A DNA stretch of 64,000 nucleotides from Cereibacter ovatus (GCF_900207575.1 NZ_OAOQ01000006.1:1-64000); one strand, 5' to 3'. Shown: positions 45,820-55,494, counted from the first letter of the stretch. The notes: generated from the letters alone by a model not told the origin. Numbers and translations are program-made.

Positions 45820-46311
45820 ATGCGCATCGGTCTTTATCCCGGCACCTTCGACCCGATCACCCTCGGGCATGTCGACATCATCCAGCGCGCGATGGCGTTG
45901 GTGGACCGGCTGGTGATCGGCGTCGCGATCAACCGGGACAAGGGTCCGCTGTTCCGTCTGGAAGAACGGGTGCAGATGGTCGAGGCCGAGTGCCGCTGCA
46001 TCGCCGCCGCCTGTGGCGGCGAGATCGTCGTGCATCCGTTCGAGAATCTGTTGATCGACTGTGCCCGCGACGTGGGCGCCACCGTGATCCTGCGCGGTCT
46101 GCGGGCGGTGGCCGATTTCGAATACGAGTTTCAGATGGTGGGGATGAACCGCGCCCTTGATGCCAGTATCGAGACGGTGTTCCTGATGGCGGATGCGCGT
46201 CGGCAGGCCATCGCCTCGAAGCTGGTGAAAGAGATCGCCCGGCTGGGCGGCGATGTCTCCAGCTTTGTGACGCCTGCGGTGCAAGAGGCGCTGGCCACCA
46301 AATTCCGCTGA
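45820..46311 (+). CDS. coaD: Phosphopantetheine adenylyltransferase
   Basis: Fourth step of coenzyme A synthesis: adenylation of 4'-phosphopantetheine. 163 aa. The nucleotidyltransferase motif T/HxGH is clear (YPGTFDPITLGHVDII), with RGLRAVADFEYEFQM and the C-terminal SKLVKEIARLGG segment as in the family. Start chosen at MRIGLYPGTFDP. A strong terminator follows. Confidence 0.95.
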   Translation: MRIGLYPGTFDPITLGHVDIIQRAMALVDRLVIGVAINRDKGPLFRLEERVQMVEAECRCIAAACGGEIVVHPFENLLIDCARDVGATVILRGLRAVADFEYEFQMVGMNRALDASIETVFLMADARRQAIASKLVKEIARLGGDVSSFVTPAVQEALATKFR

Positions 46312-46327
46312 AATGTCAAAGGCCGAC

Positions 46328-46379
46328 GAAGACGCCGGCCCCGATATCCGAAGGGGCCGGCGTCTTCGCCGGCCCTTTT
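46328..46379. terminator. Long terminator hairpin between coaD and gap
   Basis: GAAGACGCCGGCCCC (46328-46342) pairs perfectly with GGGGCCGGCGTCTTC (46353-46367), fifteen pairs with a ten-base loop, extended by GGCCG/CGGCC with one mismatch and ending CCCTTTT. It separates convergent genes. Confidence 0.85.
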
Positions 46380-46390
46380 GACTGTCGCGG

Positions 46391-47392
46391 TCAGATCAGC
46401 TTGCCCATCGCCACGGCGGTGTCAGCCATGCGGTTCGAGAAGCCCCATTCGTTGTCATACCAGGTCAGGATGCGGACCATGTTGCCTTCCATGACCTTGG
46501 TCTGGTCCATGTGGAAGATCGACGAGTGCGGATCGTGGTTGAAGTCGGACGAGACGTTCGGCGCGTCGGTATAGCCAAGGATGCCGTTCAGGCGGCCATC
46601 GGCGGCGGCGCGGATCGCGGCGTTCACTTCTTCGACGGTGGTGGCGCGGCTGGCTTCGAACACCAGATCGACCACCGAGACGTTCGGCGTCGGCACCCGG
46701 ATCGCCACACCGTCCAGCTTGCCCTTCAGTTCCGGCAGCACAAGGCCCACCGCCTTCGCCGCCCCGGTCGAGGTCGGGATCATCGACAGTGCCGCGGCGC
46801 GGGCGCGGTAGAGATCCTTGTGCATCGTGTCCAGCGTCGGCTGGTCGCCGGTGTAGCTGTGGATCGTGGTCATGAAGCCTTTGGTGATGCCCACGGCCTG
46901 GTGCAGCACCTGCGCCACCGGCGACAGGCAGTTGGTCGTGCACGAGGCGTTCGAGACCACCAGATCCGCGGCCGTCAGCGTGTCATGGTTGACGCCATAG
47001 ACGATGGTCTTGTCTGCGCCGGTCGAGGGAGCCGAGACCAGAACGCGCTTGGCGCCGTTTTCCAGATGGATCTTGGCCTTGTCCTTGTCGGTGAAGATGC
47101 CGGTGCATTCCATCACGATGTCGACATGGCCCCAGGGAAGCTCGGCCGGGTTGCGGATCGCGGTCACCATGATCGGGCCGCGGCCCACGTCGATGGTGGT
47201 TTCGGTGGTGGTGACCGTCGCGGGGAAGCGGCCATGGACGCTGTCAAAGCGCAGCAGGTGGGCGTTGGTTTCGACCGGGCCAAGGTCGTTGATCGCCACC
47301 ACCTCGATATCGGTCCGGCCCGATTCGACGATGGCGCGCAGCACGTTGCGTCCGATGCGGCCAAAGCCGTTGATTGCCACTTTCACGGTCAT
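46391..47392 (-). CDS. gap: Type I glyceraldehyde-3-phosphate dehydrogenase
   Basis: Interconverts glyceraldehyde 3-phosphate and 1,3-bisphosphoglycerate with NAD(P) in glycolysis, gluconeogenesis and the Calvin cycle. 333 aa. N-terminal GFGRIGR nucleotide motif, catalytic Cys151 in [10 protein letters not shown], His in IHSYTGDQ, and [11 protein letters not shown] near the C-terminus. Start [11 protein letters not shown]; the longer frame is spacer. A small conserved-looking gene lies 109 bases upstream and tkt is 1.6 kb away, a central-carbon grouping seen in relatives. Confidence 0.96.
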   Translation of the reverse strand: MTVKVAINGFGRIGRNVLRAIVESGRTDIEVVAINDLGPVETNAHLLRFDSVHGRFPATVTTTETTIDVGRGPIMVTAIRNPAELPWGHVDIVMECTGIFTDKDKAKIHLENGAKRVLVSAPSTGADKTIVYGVNHDTLTAADLVVSNASCTTNCLSPVAQVLHQAVGITKGFMTTIHSYTGDQPTLDTMHKDLYRARAAALSMIPTSTGAAKAVGLVLPELKGKLDGVAIRVPTPNVSVVDLVFEASRATTVEEVNAAIRAAADGRLNGILGYTDAPNVSSDFNHDPHSSIFHMDQTKVMEGNMVRILTWYDNEWGFSNRMADTAVAMGKLI

Positions 47393-47501
47393 AGAGCTCT
47401 CCCAGGATTTGCGGGGGCGCCGTGCGAGTCGCGCGCCTCCGGACGGTCTGTAGGCTAACCATCCCAGAATGGCGCGCAATTCAACCAAAGACTGGCGCGA
47501 T

Positions 47502-47645
47502 TCAACGCCAGAAGATCAGATAATCCACAAGCTGTGACAGTTTGCGCAGCACGATCAGCCCGCCCGCCGCCCCGAACAGCCAGAAGTCCAGCGCAAGCGC
47601 CGCAAGGATCAGGGCGGCAAGAACAAGGGCGACGCGGTCGGTCAT
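47502..47645 (-). CDS. 47-aa hydrophobic small protein upstream of gap
   Basis: Too short for ordinary gene calling. ATG at 47643-47645 with CGGAG seven bases in front, stop TGA at 47502-47504. The translation begins [20 protein letters not shown] and ends in VDYLIFWR: one strong membrane helix, a Gly-rich turn (FGAAGG) and an amphipathic C-terminal helix with a terminal FWR. I recall similar small proteins ending in YLxFWR in front of gap genes in other Rhodobacterales, which supports a real gene. It may tether or modulate something at the inner membrane; function unknown. Confidence 0.7.
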   Translation of the reverse strand: MTDRVALVLAALILAALALDFWLFGAAGGLIVLRKLSQLVDYLIFWR

Positions 47646-47710
47646 GGCGGCGGACTCCGGCTGGGCGGGCGCAGGCTAGCGGCAGTTCGCGCGCAGGGAA
47701 AGCCGGTGGC

Positions 47711-47808
47711 GGTGCCCCGCGCCCGCATCACAGCGGCGGGTGGCGGCAGGTTGCCCGGGGTGAAAGCCGGCTGTGATGCCCCGCGGCTGCATCACAGCGG
47801 CGGGCGGC
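47711..47808. repeat. Direct repeat with 9-bp inverted repeat in front of DUF808 gene
   Basis: GCATCACAGCGGCGGG occurs at about 47725 and 47789 (64 bases apart) inside longer, diverged units with GCCCCGC upstream. The second unit also contains a perfect inverted repeat CTGTGATGC / GCATCACAG with a nine-base loop (47771-47797). The gap from 47646 to 47900 holds no gene. Confidence 0.5.
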
Positions 47809-47900
47809 AAGTCATGCCTGGGCAAAGCCATGGGCCACGCTTGCGAAACCGGCCCCGCATCTGCCAGAAGGTTCGGGCAGGGTTTCGGAAGGATCAGGAC

Positions 47901-48875
47901 ATGAGCGGTTTGCTCGCGCTTCTCGACGATGTCGCCTCGATTGCCAAGGTGGCGGCGGCTTCGGTGGATGATGTGATCGGGCAGGCCACCAAGGCCGGGG
48001 CCAAGGCCGCGGGCGCGGTGATCGACGATGCGGCGGTGACGCCGAAATATGTCCACGGCTTCGATGCCTCGCGCGAATTGCCGATCGTCTGGCGCATCGC
48101 CAAGGGGTCGCTGTTCAACAAGCTGGTGGTGCTGTTGCCGGCGGCGCTTCTGCTGTCGGCCTTTGCGCCTTGGGCGATCGCGCCGCTTTTGATGCTGGGC
48201 GGGGCCTATCTGTGCTTTGAGGGCGCCGAAAAGGTCATCCACGCCTTTGCCCCCCACCATCCGGGCGAGGCCGCCCCCGACGGCGATCCTGCGCATCTGG
48301 AAGAAGAAAAGGTCGCGGGGGCGATCAAGACCGATTTCATCCTGTCGGCCGAGATCATGACCATCGCGCTGGCCGCACTGCCGCAGGGCAGCATCGTCAT
48401 GCAGGCCGCGGCACTGGCGGCGGCCGGGGTGGGGATCACCGCGCTGGTCTATGGTGGCGTGGCGATGATCGTGAAGGCCGACGATGTGGGGGTGTTCCTG
48501 AGCCTGAAAGGCCGGTTTGCGCCGACGCGGGCACTGGGACGGGGAATCGTGCATGGGATGCCGAAGTTCCTGTCGGCGCTGACCGTGGTGGGCACGGCGG
48601 CGATGATCTGGGTCGGCGGTGCCATCGTGATCCATGGGCTGGATCAGATGGGCTGGGGCTGGCTTTACCACCAGATCCACAACATCGCCCATGCCGTTTC
48701 GGCACTGGTGCCGGGTGCGCAGGGGGTCTTGGACTGGGCGGTGACGGCCGGGCTGGACGGGCTGTTCGGGCTGTTGCTGGGCGCGGCACTGATCCCGGTG
48801 GCGACACGGGTCATTGCGCCGGTCTGGGGGCTGGTGTCGCGGCTGCTGCCGAAGCGCGCGGGCGGCCGCCTCTGA
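47901..48875 (+). CDS. DUF808 family inner-membrane protein
   Basis: 324 aa. N-terminal MSGLLALLDDVASIAKVAAAS and DDAAVTPKYVHGF are hallmark segments of the DUF808 family (E. coli YedI). About six hydrophobic helices follow, with an acidic cytoplasmic stretch (HPGEAAPDGDPAHLEEEK). Function is not known. An AAGGA site precedes the ATG. It sits on the plus strand between gap and tkt, both on the minus strand, with a terminator at its end. Confidence 0.88.
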   Translation: MSGLLALLDDVASIAKVAAASVDDVIGQATKAGAKAAGAVIDDAAVTPKYVHGFDASRELPIVWRIAKGSLFNKLVVLLPAALLLSAFAPWAIAPLLMLGGAYLCFEGAEKVIHAFAPHHPGEAAPDGDPAHLEEEKVAGAIKTDFILSAEIMTIALAALPQGSIVMQAAALAAAGVGITALVYGGVAMIVKADDVGVFLSLKGRFAPTRALGRGIVHGMPKFLSALTVVGTAAMIWVGGAIVIHGLDQMGWGWLYHQIHNIAHAVSALVPGAQGVLDWAVTAGLDGLFGLLLGAALIPVATRVIAPVWGLVSRLLPKRAGGRL

Positions 48876-48917
48876 TCACCGCGGCCGGCGCCTGCCCTTG
48901 CAGGCGGGGCACCGGAA

Positions 48918-48947
48918 AACGCCGCGCCCCTTTCGGGACGCGGCGTT
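48918..48947. terminator. Terminator between DUF808 and tkt genes
   Basis: AACGCCGCG and CGCGGCGTT make a nine-pair stem around a CCCC-TTTC-GGGA inner loop between two convergent genes, ending in TCCTGTTTC. Confidence 0.7.
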
Positions 48948-48966
48948 CCTGTTTCTGGATCGAAGG

Positions 48967-50985
48967 TCAGCCCAGCAGTGCCTTGGCCTTGGCGACGGTC
49001 GCTTCGGGGGTGATCCCGAATTCCTGATACAGCCGCTCGGCCGGGGCCGAGGCGCCAAAGCCGGTCATGCCGATGAAGCCGTCCTTGCCCTCGCGGCCAC
49101 GCTCGCCCAGAAGCCATCGGTCCCAGCCCATGCGGACGCCGGCCTCGATGGCGATGCGGACGGCGCCGGGGGGCAGAACCTTGCGGCGGTAGGCTTCGTC
49201 CTGCGCGGCAAACAGTTCCATGCAGGGCATCGAGACGACGCGGGTGCCGATGCCTTCGGCCTCAAGCGCCTCGCGGGCTTTCAGCGCCACCTCGACCTCG
49301 GACCCCGAGGCGATCAGGATCACCTGACGCTTGCCGGTCGCTTCTTCAAGGACATAGGCGCCCTGCGCGACAAGGTTCTTGTTGGTGTGGGTCTTGCGCA
49401 CGGCGGGCAGGTTTTGCCGCGACAGCGCCAGAACCGACGGGGTGGCCTTCTGGGACAGCGCGATTTCCCAGGCTTCGGCGGTTTCGGTCAGGTCGGCCGG
49501 GCGGAACACCAGCATGTTGGGCATCGCCCGCAGGCTGGCCAGATGTTCCACCGGCTGGTGGGTCGGGCCGTCCTCGCCCAGACCGATCGAGTCATGGGTG
49601 AAGACATAGACCACCGGCACATGCATCAGCGCCGACAGACGCACCGCCGGGCGGCAGTAGTCGGCAAAGCACATGAAGGTGCCGCCATAGGGGCGCAGGC
49701 CGCCGTGCAGCGCCATGCCGTTCATCGCCGCGGCCATGCCATGTTCACGGATGCCGTAATAGACGTAGCGACCCTTGCGGTTGATCGGGTCGAACACGCC
49801 CAGATCGGCGGTCTTGGTGTTGTTGGAACCCGTCAGGTCGGCCGAGCCGCCAAGGGTTTCGGTCGCGATCGGGTTGACCGCTTCCAGCACGATTTCCGAG
49901 GCGCGCCGGGTCGCGACCTTGGGCGCGGTTTCGGCGGCCTGCTTTTTCACGTTGCGGATGGTGGCCGACAGCTTCTTCGGCACATCGCCCGAGAACTGCT
50001 GTTCGAACAGGGCGCGCTTGGCATCCGACAGTGCCGCCAGACGGTCTTCCCACGCCTTGCGGGCCTCGGCCCCGCGCGAGCCGATCGCCTCCCACGCCTG
50101 TTTCACGTCCGACGGGATCTCGAAGGCGCCGTGGGTCCAGCCATAGGCGGCCTTGGTGTCGGCTATCAGCTTGGCGTCGGTCAGCGCGCCATGGCCTTTC
50201 GACGTGTCCTGTGCCGAAGACCCCAGCGCGATATGGGTGGTGCAGGCGACGAAGGCCGGGCCTTTGGACGCCTTGGCCGCGGTGATCGCCCGGTCGATGT
50301 CGACGGGATCGTGGCCGTCACATTCGAACACATCCCAGCCCGAGGCGGCGAAACGTGCCTTCTGGTCGGTGCGATCCGACAGCGACACCTTGCCATCGAT
50401 GGTGATGCCGTTGTTGTCCCACAGCACGATCAGCCGCGACAGTTCGTGCCGGCCGGCAAGGCCGATGGCCTCCTGGCTGACGCCTTCCATCAGGCAGCCG
50501 TCGCCGGCGATGCAATAGGTGTAGTGATCGATGATCTTCGCACCCCAGCGGGCGCGCAGCGACTCTTCCGCCATGGCAAGGCCCACCGCCATCGACAGGC
50601 CCTGACCCAGCGGGCCGGTCGTGGTCTCGATGCCTTTGGCAAGGAAATTCTCGGGGTGGCCGGCGGTCCGGGCGCCCCATTGGCGGAAGTTCTTCAATTC
50701 CTCGATCGGGAATTCCGGGTCTCCGGTCAGGTGAAGCAGCGAATAGACCAGCATCGAGCCATGGCCGGCCGACAGCACGAACCGGTCGCGGTTCGGCCAG
50801 TCGGGGGCCTTGGCGTCAAACACCATGTGCTTTTCGTAAAGCACCGTGGCCACATCGGCCATGCCCATCGGCATACCGGAGTGGCCCGAGTTCGCCGCCG
50901 CGACGGCGTCGAGCGTCAGGGTGCGGATGGCGCAGGCTTTCTTCCAGTGATCGGGATGCTGCTGGCGCAGGCTCGAAATGTCCAC
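48967..50985 (-). CDS. tkt: Transketolase
   Basis: Thiamine-diphosphate enzyme moving two-carbon units in the pentose-phosphate and Calvin cycles. 672 aa. N-terminal [14 protein letters not shown], ThDP motif [18 protein letters not shown]...DNNGITIDG, and the pyrimidine domain [14 protein letters not shown] are all visible; GFGASAP lies near the C-terminus. The likely start is GTG 50985, preceded by GGAGAA at seven bases; the ATG-started version would add 15 residues of spacer character. Upstream a divergent pair encodes a coiled-coil protein and ZapA. Confidence 0.94.
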   Translation of the reverse strand: MDISSLRQQHPDHWKKACAIRTLTLDAVAAANSGHSGMPMGMADVATVLYEKHMVFDAKAPDWPNRDRFVLSAGHGSMLVYSLLHLTGDPEFPIEELKNFRQWGARTAGHPENFLAKGIETTTGPLGQGLSMAVGLAMAEESLRARWGAKIIDHYTYCIAGDGCLMEGVSQEAIGLAGRHELSRLIVLWDNNGITIDGKVSLSDRTDQKARFAASGWDVFECDGHDPVDIDRAITAAKASKGPAFVACTTHIALGSSAQDTSKGHGALTDAKLIADTKAAYGWTHGAFEIPSDVKQAWEAIGSRGAEARKAWEDRLAALSDAKRALFEQQFSGDVPKKLSATIRNVKKQAAETAPKVATRRASEIVLEAVNPIATETLGGSADLTGSNNTKTADLGVFDPINRKGRYVYYGIREHGMAAAMNGMALHGGLRPYGGTFMCFADYCRPAVRLSALMHVPVVYVFTHDSIGLGEDGPTHQPVEHLASLRAMPNMLVFRPADLTETAEAWEIALSQKATPSVLALSRQNLPAVRKTHTNKNLVAQGAYVLEEATGKRQVILIASGSEVEVALKAREALEAEGIGTRVVSMPCMELFAAQDEAYRRKVLPPGAVRIAIEAGVRMGWDRWLLGERGREGKDGFIGMTGFGASAPAERLYQEFGITPEATVAKAKALLG

Positions 50986-51232
50986 GGCAATTCTCCGGCT
51001 GATGATCCCCCCGGCGCGACATCCTTGCACGCACCGCTCTGGGGCTGCATATCAGCCCGACCGGCAAGATCAAGCGCGCCGGCCTGCTTCTGATGCCAAA
51101 GGGGGGCGCAAGGGGGCGGACGGATGCGCTAAGATCGCGGAAATGGCCGGGCGGATACGATTCGCGCGACAATGTGCCGCCGCAGGGCAGTTGCGGACGG
51201 CCCGGCAGGAACGGAACGGAAAGGCAGACCGC

Positions 51233-51700
51233 ATGCAGGAACTGGAGGAACTCGAGCGCCGGATCTCGGCCGCTCTGGAACGGATCGGCGCCGGGATCGA
51301 CGCGATCCCGACCATGCCGGCGGAAAACCCGCTTCAGGCCGCGTTGGAGGAAGAGCGGATGGTCAATGCCCAGCTTGCCGAGCGGTTGAAGGCGGTGAAG
51401 GATCGCGATGCGTCGCGTATCGGGGCGCTTGAGGAACAGGTCGAGGCGCTGACGCGCCATCTGGATGTGCAGGGGCTGGAGCTTCAGCGGATGAAGAAGA
51501 CCACCGGCCACCTGCGCGAGGCGCTGCGCAGCCTGCGCGAGGCGCAGGCCGAAGGCGTGGCCGATCCGCAGCTGCTGAACCGCAGCATGGTGGTCGAGCT
51601 TGAGGCGTTGCGGGCGGCACGGGCCGCCGAGACCGCCGAGGTCGAAGAGATTCTGACCGCGCTGGAACCCCTGATCGCGGAGGGCCGTCAGGATGCCTGA
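51233..51700 (+). CDS. Coiled-coil protein upstream of zapA
   Basis: 155 aa, almost entirely predicted alpha-helical coiled coil: strings of E, A, L, R with heptad spacing (EELERRISAALERIGAGID, LEEQVEALTRHLDVQGLELQ) interrupted by a Pro-containing hinge (IPTMPAENP). GGAAAGG precedes ATG 51233. Its 3' end overlaps zapA by eight bases, so it is probably a cell-division accessory factor made together with ZapA, in the spirit of ZapB, but no sequence family can be assigned. Confidence 0.75.
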   Translation: MQELEELERRISAALERIGAGIDAIPTMPAENPLQAALEEERMVNAQLAERLKAVKDRDASRIGALEEQVEALTRHLDVQGLELQRMKKTTGHLREALRSLREAQAEGVADPQLLNRSMVVELEALRAARAAETAEVEEILTALEPLIAEGRQDA

Positions 51701-52067
51701 ATTGTCGATCATGATCGGCGGCAAGACCTTCGAAGTGGTCTGCCAGCCCGGTGAAGAGGATTTCCTGCGCGCCGCCGCGGCGCTTCTGGATGCCGAAGCG
51801 GCGCCCGTGGTGCAGCAAATGGGGCGCATGACCGAGTCGCGCCTGTTGCTGATGGCGGGGCTGATGCTGGCCGACCGCATGGCGGGCCTGGAGGACGAAC
51901 TGCGGCGTCTGCGCGCCGAGGTGGCGGCGCTTGAGGCGCGCCCCTTGCCAGAGCCGGAGCGGATCGAGGTTCCGGTGATCCCGCCTTCGGTCAAGGAAGC
52001 GATGGCGGAACTGGCCGCGCGGGCCGAGGCATTGGCGGCGGGTCTTGAGGAGCGTGCCCGGGCGTGA
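51693..52067 (+). CDS. zapA: Cell division protein ZapA
   Basis: 124-aa FtsZ-associated protein that bundles Z-ring protofilaments. The N-terminal globular part (LSIMIGGKTFEVVCQPGEE, then LRAAAALLDAEA) matches ZapA; a helix AGLMLADRMAGLEDELRRL follows as coiled coil. A longer Pro-containing C-terminal extension (about residues 85-124, IEVPVIPPSVKEAMAEL) goes beyond the E. coli protein. Translationally overlaps the preceding coiled-coil gene; followed 18 bases later by a dispersed repeat. Confidence 0.85.
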   Translation: MPELSIMIGGKTFEVVCQPGEEDFLRAAAALLDAEAAPVVQQMGRMTESRLLLMAGLMLADRMAGLEDELRRLRAEVAALEARPLPEPERIEVPVIPPSVKEAMAELAARAEALAAGLEERARA

Positions 52068-52084
52068 CCTTCATCCGGAGGCGC

Positions 52085-52154
52085 GGGGGGCTGTCTGCCC
52101 CCCGGTCGCCCCTGAAGGGGCGACTCCCCCCGAGGATATTTGGGCCAGAATGAA
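52085..52154 (+). repeat. Dispersed repeat, double-hairpin form (copy B)
   Basis: A GGGGGGC/GCCCCCC hairpin, a second perfect hairpin GTCGCCCC-TGAA-GGGGCGAC, then CCCCCCGAGGATATTTGGG and CCAGAATGAA. It begins 18 bases after zapA in the same orientation. Compared with the copy at 12312-12377, base changes in the second stem are compensated on both arms. Confidence 0.85.
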
Positions 52155-52235
52155 TGGGAAAGGCCGTGTCGGCTTGCCGTGCCCTGCGGGAACGGTGCGC
52201 CCTGACCTGAGGGCGCGCAGGGCTGTGGCGGCCAA

Positions 52236-52259
52236 GGGCGCGCCGGGGTGGGCGCGCCC
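52236..52259. terminator. Hairpin at the 3' end of grxD
   Basis: GGGCGCGCC-GGGGTG-GGCGCGCCC, a nine-pair stem just downstream of the minus-strand grxD stop and also downstream of zapA on the plus strand. No clear T-run on either side, so it may stabilise 3' ends more than terminate. Confidence 0.5.
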
Positions 52260-52270
52260 GGGTGTGGTCG

Positions 52271-52636
52271 TCAGGCGTTGGCTTCGCGGATCTTGTCGGC
52301 GGCGTCCTTGTCGAAGGTCACGCCCTGCTTGGCGAACAGCTGGTCGAGTTCGCCCGACAGGGTCATCTCGGTGACGATGTCACAGCCGCCGATGAACTCT
52401 CCTTTGACGTAGAGTTGCGGGATGGTGGGCCAGTCGGAGAAATCCTTGATCCCCTGGCGGATGTCGGCGTCTTCGAGGACGTTCACATCCTTGTAGGTGA
52501 CCTTCATGTAATTCAGCACACCCGCCACGCGGCTGGAAAAGCCGCACTGGGGCATCGAGGCCGTGCCCTTCATGAACAGCACCACGTCGTTCGTGGTGAC
52601 CATGTCACGGATCTGTTCTTCGGCGGTGGTGGTCAT
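52271..52636 (-). CDS. grxD: Monothiol glutaredoxin (Grx4 type)
   Basis: 121 aa, CGFS active site at Cys31 (MPQCGFSSRV), with WPTIPQLYVKGEFIGGCDI as the glutathione-binding part. CGFS glutaredoxins carry 2Fe-2S clusters, often as heterodimers with BolA proteins, and feed Fe-S assembly and iron sensing. The bolA gene lies directly upstream on the same strand, 68 bases away, supporting that partnership. AAGGA precedes the start. Confidence 0.95.
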   Translation of the reverse strand: MTTTAEEQIRDMVTTNDVVLFMKGTASMPQCGFSSRVAGVLNYMKVTYKDVNVLEDADIRQGIKDFSDWPTIPQLYVKGEFIGGCDIVTEMTLSGELDQLFAKQGVTFDKDAADKIREANA

Positions 52637-52704
52637 TGCGGATCGTCCTTGGTTGCGAGGGGATCGGTCGGGGGGGCTGACGGGTGGGCGGTCGGGCGCG
52701 GCGG

Positions 52705-52947
52705 TCAGTCGGGAACCTTTGTGGTCAGCGCCAGGGCATGGAGCTCGCCATGCGCGCCGTCCATCTTTCCCTTGAGCGAGGCATAGACCGCGCGCTGCTG
52801 CTGTACCCGGTTCAGGCCGCGGAAGCTTTCGTCGATCACTTCGGCCGCCCAGTGGTTCCCGTCGCCTGCGAGGTCAGTGATGGTGATCTTTGCCTGCGGG
52901 AAACTGGCGCGGATGAGATTTTCGATGTCCTGGGCTTCCATGGCCAT
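52705..52947 (-). CDS. BolA-family protein
   Basis: 80 aa, single BolA domain with the class-II KH-like fold: IENLIRASFPQAKITITDLAG, then DGNHWAAEVIDESFRGLNRVQQQR, and HGELHALALTT, whose last His is the likely cluster ligand. Start ATG 52947 has AGGA at eight bases; a second ATG six bases later is less well placed. The helix-loop with GNHW resembles the BolA2/IbaG side of the family. It works with the CGFS glutaredoxin encoded next. Confidence 0.93.
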   Translation of the reverse strand: MAMEAQDIENLIRASFPQAKITITDLAGDGNHWAAEVIDESFRGLNRVQQQRAVYASLKGKMDGAHGELHALALTTKVPD

Positions 52948-53058
52948 GCGTGAGATCCTGTGCGGTCAAGTTCTTTGAAGATGTAGGACGGGTGCAGGAC
53001 GCGCGCAAGCGGGGCCAGACGGGCAGGGGCCGGGGTTCGGCCTCTGCCCACAAAAGCG

Positions 53059-55218
53059 TCAGACGATGGCGGTGGCGAACGCCGCGCGATAGAGGCGTGA
53101 AAGTTCGACCAGCGGGGCAGAGGCGGTGCCCAACGTCACCCAGTCGCCGCCGAACTGGCCCACCTGCGCCAGAGGCACGCCGGCGGCTTCGGCCGCGGCC
53201 TGAAGCGCCTTGGTCTGGTCGGGGTGGCAGGCAACCAGATAGCGGGCCTGATCCTCGCCGAAGAGGTTCGCGGTGCCGGTGACCGTCAGCGTCAACCCCA
53301 GGCCCGCACCTTCCGCCATTTTGAAGGCGGCCAGCGCAAGGCCCCCATCCGAGAGGTCCGTGGCGGCGGTCACATGTTTGCGGTTGGCGCGCAGGAAGTC
53401 GCCGTGGCGACGCTCGGCTTCGAGGTCGACATGGGGGGCGTCGCCATCTTCGCGGCCGAGGAGTTCGGCCAGAAGGGCGGATTGACCAAGATGGCCCATG
53501 GTCTCGCCGATCACCAGCGCTACGTCGCCTTCTTCGGGCTGGCCGGCGATCATCTCGTCCAGCGTGTTCAGCAGGCCCACGGCGCCAATGGTGGGGGTGG
53601 GCAGGATCGCCACGCCGTCGGTTTCATTGTAAAGCGAGACGTTGCCCGACACGATCGGCATGTCGAGTGCGGCCACCGCTGCGCCGATGCCTTTGATCGC
53701 GCCGACGAACTGGCCCATGATTTCCGGCTTTTCCGGGTTGCCGAAGTTCATGTTGTCGGTGGTCGCAAGCGGCGTTGCGCCCACGGCGGTCAGGTTGCGG
53801 TAGGCCTCGGCCACCGCCTGTTTGCCGCCCTCGAACGGGTTGGCCTTGACGTAGCGCGGCGTCACGTCCGAGGTGAAGGCCAGTGCCTTGGGCGTCCCAT
53901 GCACGCGCACGACGCCCGCGCCAAGACCGGGGGCGCGCACGGTGTCGGCCATCACCTGACTGTCATATTGTTCCCAGACCCAGGCCTTGTGCGCATAAGA
54001 GGGCGAGCCGATCAGCGCCTTCAGCCCGTCGATGGCGTCGATCTCGGGCACCTCGGCCATGGGCGCCGCGGGCGGCGTTTCGATCCACGGGCGGTCATAT
54101 TCGGGCGCGTTGCCCGACAGCGCCTTCAGCGGCAGGTCGGCCTTGACCTCATTCCCGTGCAGGATCAGGAAACGGTCTTCGGGGATGGTTTCGCCGACGA
54201 TGGCGAAATCCAGATCCCATTTCTGGAAGATCGCGCGGGCCTCGGCCTCTTTCTCGGGCTTCAGCACCATGAGCATGCGTTCCTGGCTTTCGGACAGCAT
54301 CATCTCATAGGCGGTCATGTTGGCTTCGCGCTGGGGCACGGCATCCAGTTGCAGCTTGATGCCCAGATCGCCCTTGTCGCCCATCTCGACCGCCGAGCAT
54401 GTAAGGCCCGCGGCGCCCATGTCCTGAATCGAGATGACCGAATCCGAGGCCATCAGTTCAAGACAGGCTTCCAGCAGCCGCTTTTCGGTGAAGGGGTCAC
54501 CGACCTGAACGGTGGGGCGCTTTTCCTCGATCGTGTCGTCGAACTCGGCCGAGGCCATGGTGGCGCCGCCCACGCCATCACGCCCCGTCTTGGCGCCGAG
54601 ATAAACCACCGGCATGCCGACACCCGAGGCGGCCGAGTAGAAGATCTTGTCGGCGTCCGCGAGGCCCGCCGCAAAGGCGTTGACCAGACAGTTGCCGTTA
54701 TAGGCGCGGTGAAAGCGGACTTCGCCGCCCACCGTCGGCACGCCGAAGGCATTGCCATAGCCGCCGATGCCTTCCACCACGCCTTTGACGATATGGGCGG
54801 TCTTGGGGTGCTTCGGCTCGCCGAAGGACAGCGCGTTCATCGCGGCGATGGGCCGCGCGCCCATGGTGAAGACATCGCGCAGGATGCCGCCCACGCCGGT
54901 CGCCGCGCCCTGATAGGGTTCGATGTAGGAGGGGTGGTTGTGGCTTTCCATCTTGAAGATCACGGCCTGACCGTCGCCGATATCCACAACGCCTGCGTTC
55001 TCGCCGGGGCCGCAGATCACCTGCGGGCCGGTGGTGGGCAGGGTGCGCAGCCATTTCTTCGACGATTTGTAGGAACAATGCTCGTTCCACATCGCCGAGA
55101 AGATACCAAGCTCTGTGAACGTCGGCTCTCGCCCGATGATGTCAAGGATACGCTGATACTCATCAGGTTTGAGGCCGTGGGCCGCGATCAGCTCGGGGGT
55201 GATGACGGGCTCGGTCAT
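53059..55218 (-). CDS. purL: Phosphoribosylformylglycinamidine synthase subunit PurL (small form)
   Basis: ATP-dependent amidation of FGAR to FGAM, fourth step of purine synthesis. 719 aa, the length of the PurL that works with separate PurS and PurQ. Signatures: [13 protein letters not shown] near the N-terminus, [20 protein letters not shown], and [13 protein letters not shown]. PurS and PurQ are not in the window. GGAGA precedes the start at eight bases. The 434-base region upstream holds an sRNA candidate on the same strand whose terminator ends about 186 bases before the purL start. Confidence 0.96.
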   Translation of the reverse strand: MTEPVITPELIAAHGLKPDEYQRILDIIGREPTFTELGIFSAMWNEHCSYKSSKKWLRTLPTTGPQVICGPGENAGVVDIGDGQAVIFKMESHNHPSYIEPYQGAATGVGGILRDVFTMGARPIAAMNALSFGEPKHPKTAHIVKGVVEGIGGYGNAFGVPTVGGEVRFHRAYNGNCLVNAFAAGLADADKIFYSAASGVGMPVVYLGAKTGRDGVGGATMASAEFDDTIEEKRPTVQVGDPFTEKRLLEACLELMASDSVISIQDMGAAGLTCSAVEMGDKGDLGIKLQLDAVPQREANMTAYEMMLSESQERMLMVLKPEKEAEARAIFQKWDLDFAIVGETIPEDRFLILHGNEVKADLPLKALSGNAPEYDRPWIETPPAAPMAEVPEIDAIDGLKALIGSPSYAHKAWVWEQYDSQVMADTVRAPGLGAGVVRVHGTPKALAFTSDVTPRYVKANPFEGGKQAVAEAYRNLTAVGATPLATTDNMNFGNPEKPEIMGQFVGAIKGIGAAVAALDMPIVSGNVSLYNETDGVAILPTPTIGAVGLLNTLDEMIAGQPEEGDVALVIGETMGHLGQSALLAELLGREDGDAPHVDLEAERRHGDFLRANRKHVTAATDLSDGGLALAAFKMAEGAGLGLTLTVTGTANLFGEDQARYLVACHPDQTKALQAAAEAAGVPLAQVGQFGGDWVTLGTASAPLVELSRLYRAAFATAIV

Positions 55219-55404
55219 GGCGCATGTCTCCGCGGCGTGGGCTTTGGCGCCTCATTAAGACGGAACGCGCATCAGGGGAAGGTGGAGCGCGGATTCCGGC
55301 CCGAAGAAATTTCGCCGCGCCCCGCGCAATCCGCCCGGAAATGCCACAGAAGCCCGCAAAATGCGCCTTCCTGTTGGACGAAAATGAAATCCTGACCGGA
55401 AAGC

Positions 55405-55433
55405 AAAAAAAAGGCCGAGCAGAAGCTCGGCCC
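55405..55433 (-). terminator. Rho-independent terminator of the sRNA candidate
   Basis: Perfect seven-pair stem GGCCGAG/CTCGGCC, six-base loop, then eight T on the minus strand. The best terminator in the window, and not adjacent to the end of any protein gene on that strand. Confidence 0.88.
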
Positions 55434-55488
55434 AAGTCCAACAGGGAGGTATGAAGCCACCAAGAGAAACTCTCGATCACTGGCTTCG
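55405..55488 (-). ncRNA. Candidate small RNA (about 84 nt) upstream of purL
   Basis: Promoter elements (55495-55523) predict a 5' end near 55488. The RNA would start with a hairpin whose arms GAAGCCA (55487-55481) and TGGCTTC (55459-55453) are perfectly paired and enclose an inner AGAG/CTCT stem. A single-stranded linker follows, carrying CCTCCC (55449-55444), complementary to Shine-Dalgarno sequences. It ends in hairpin GGCCGAG-CTTCTG-CTCGGCC (55432-55413) and eight T (55412-55405). No convincing ORF is inside. It may be one of the known Rhodobacter sRNAs (for example StsR), which I cannot check. Confidence 0.72.
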
Positions 55489-55494
55489 AGAAGC

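Noticed and set aside
52068-52270. 6S RNA gene downstream of zapA
   Set aside because: This is a frequent location in proteobacteria, but the space is short, taken up by the dispersed repeat and a GC hairpin, and I see no long open-complex mimic.
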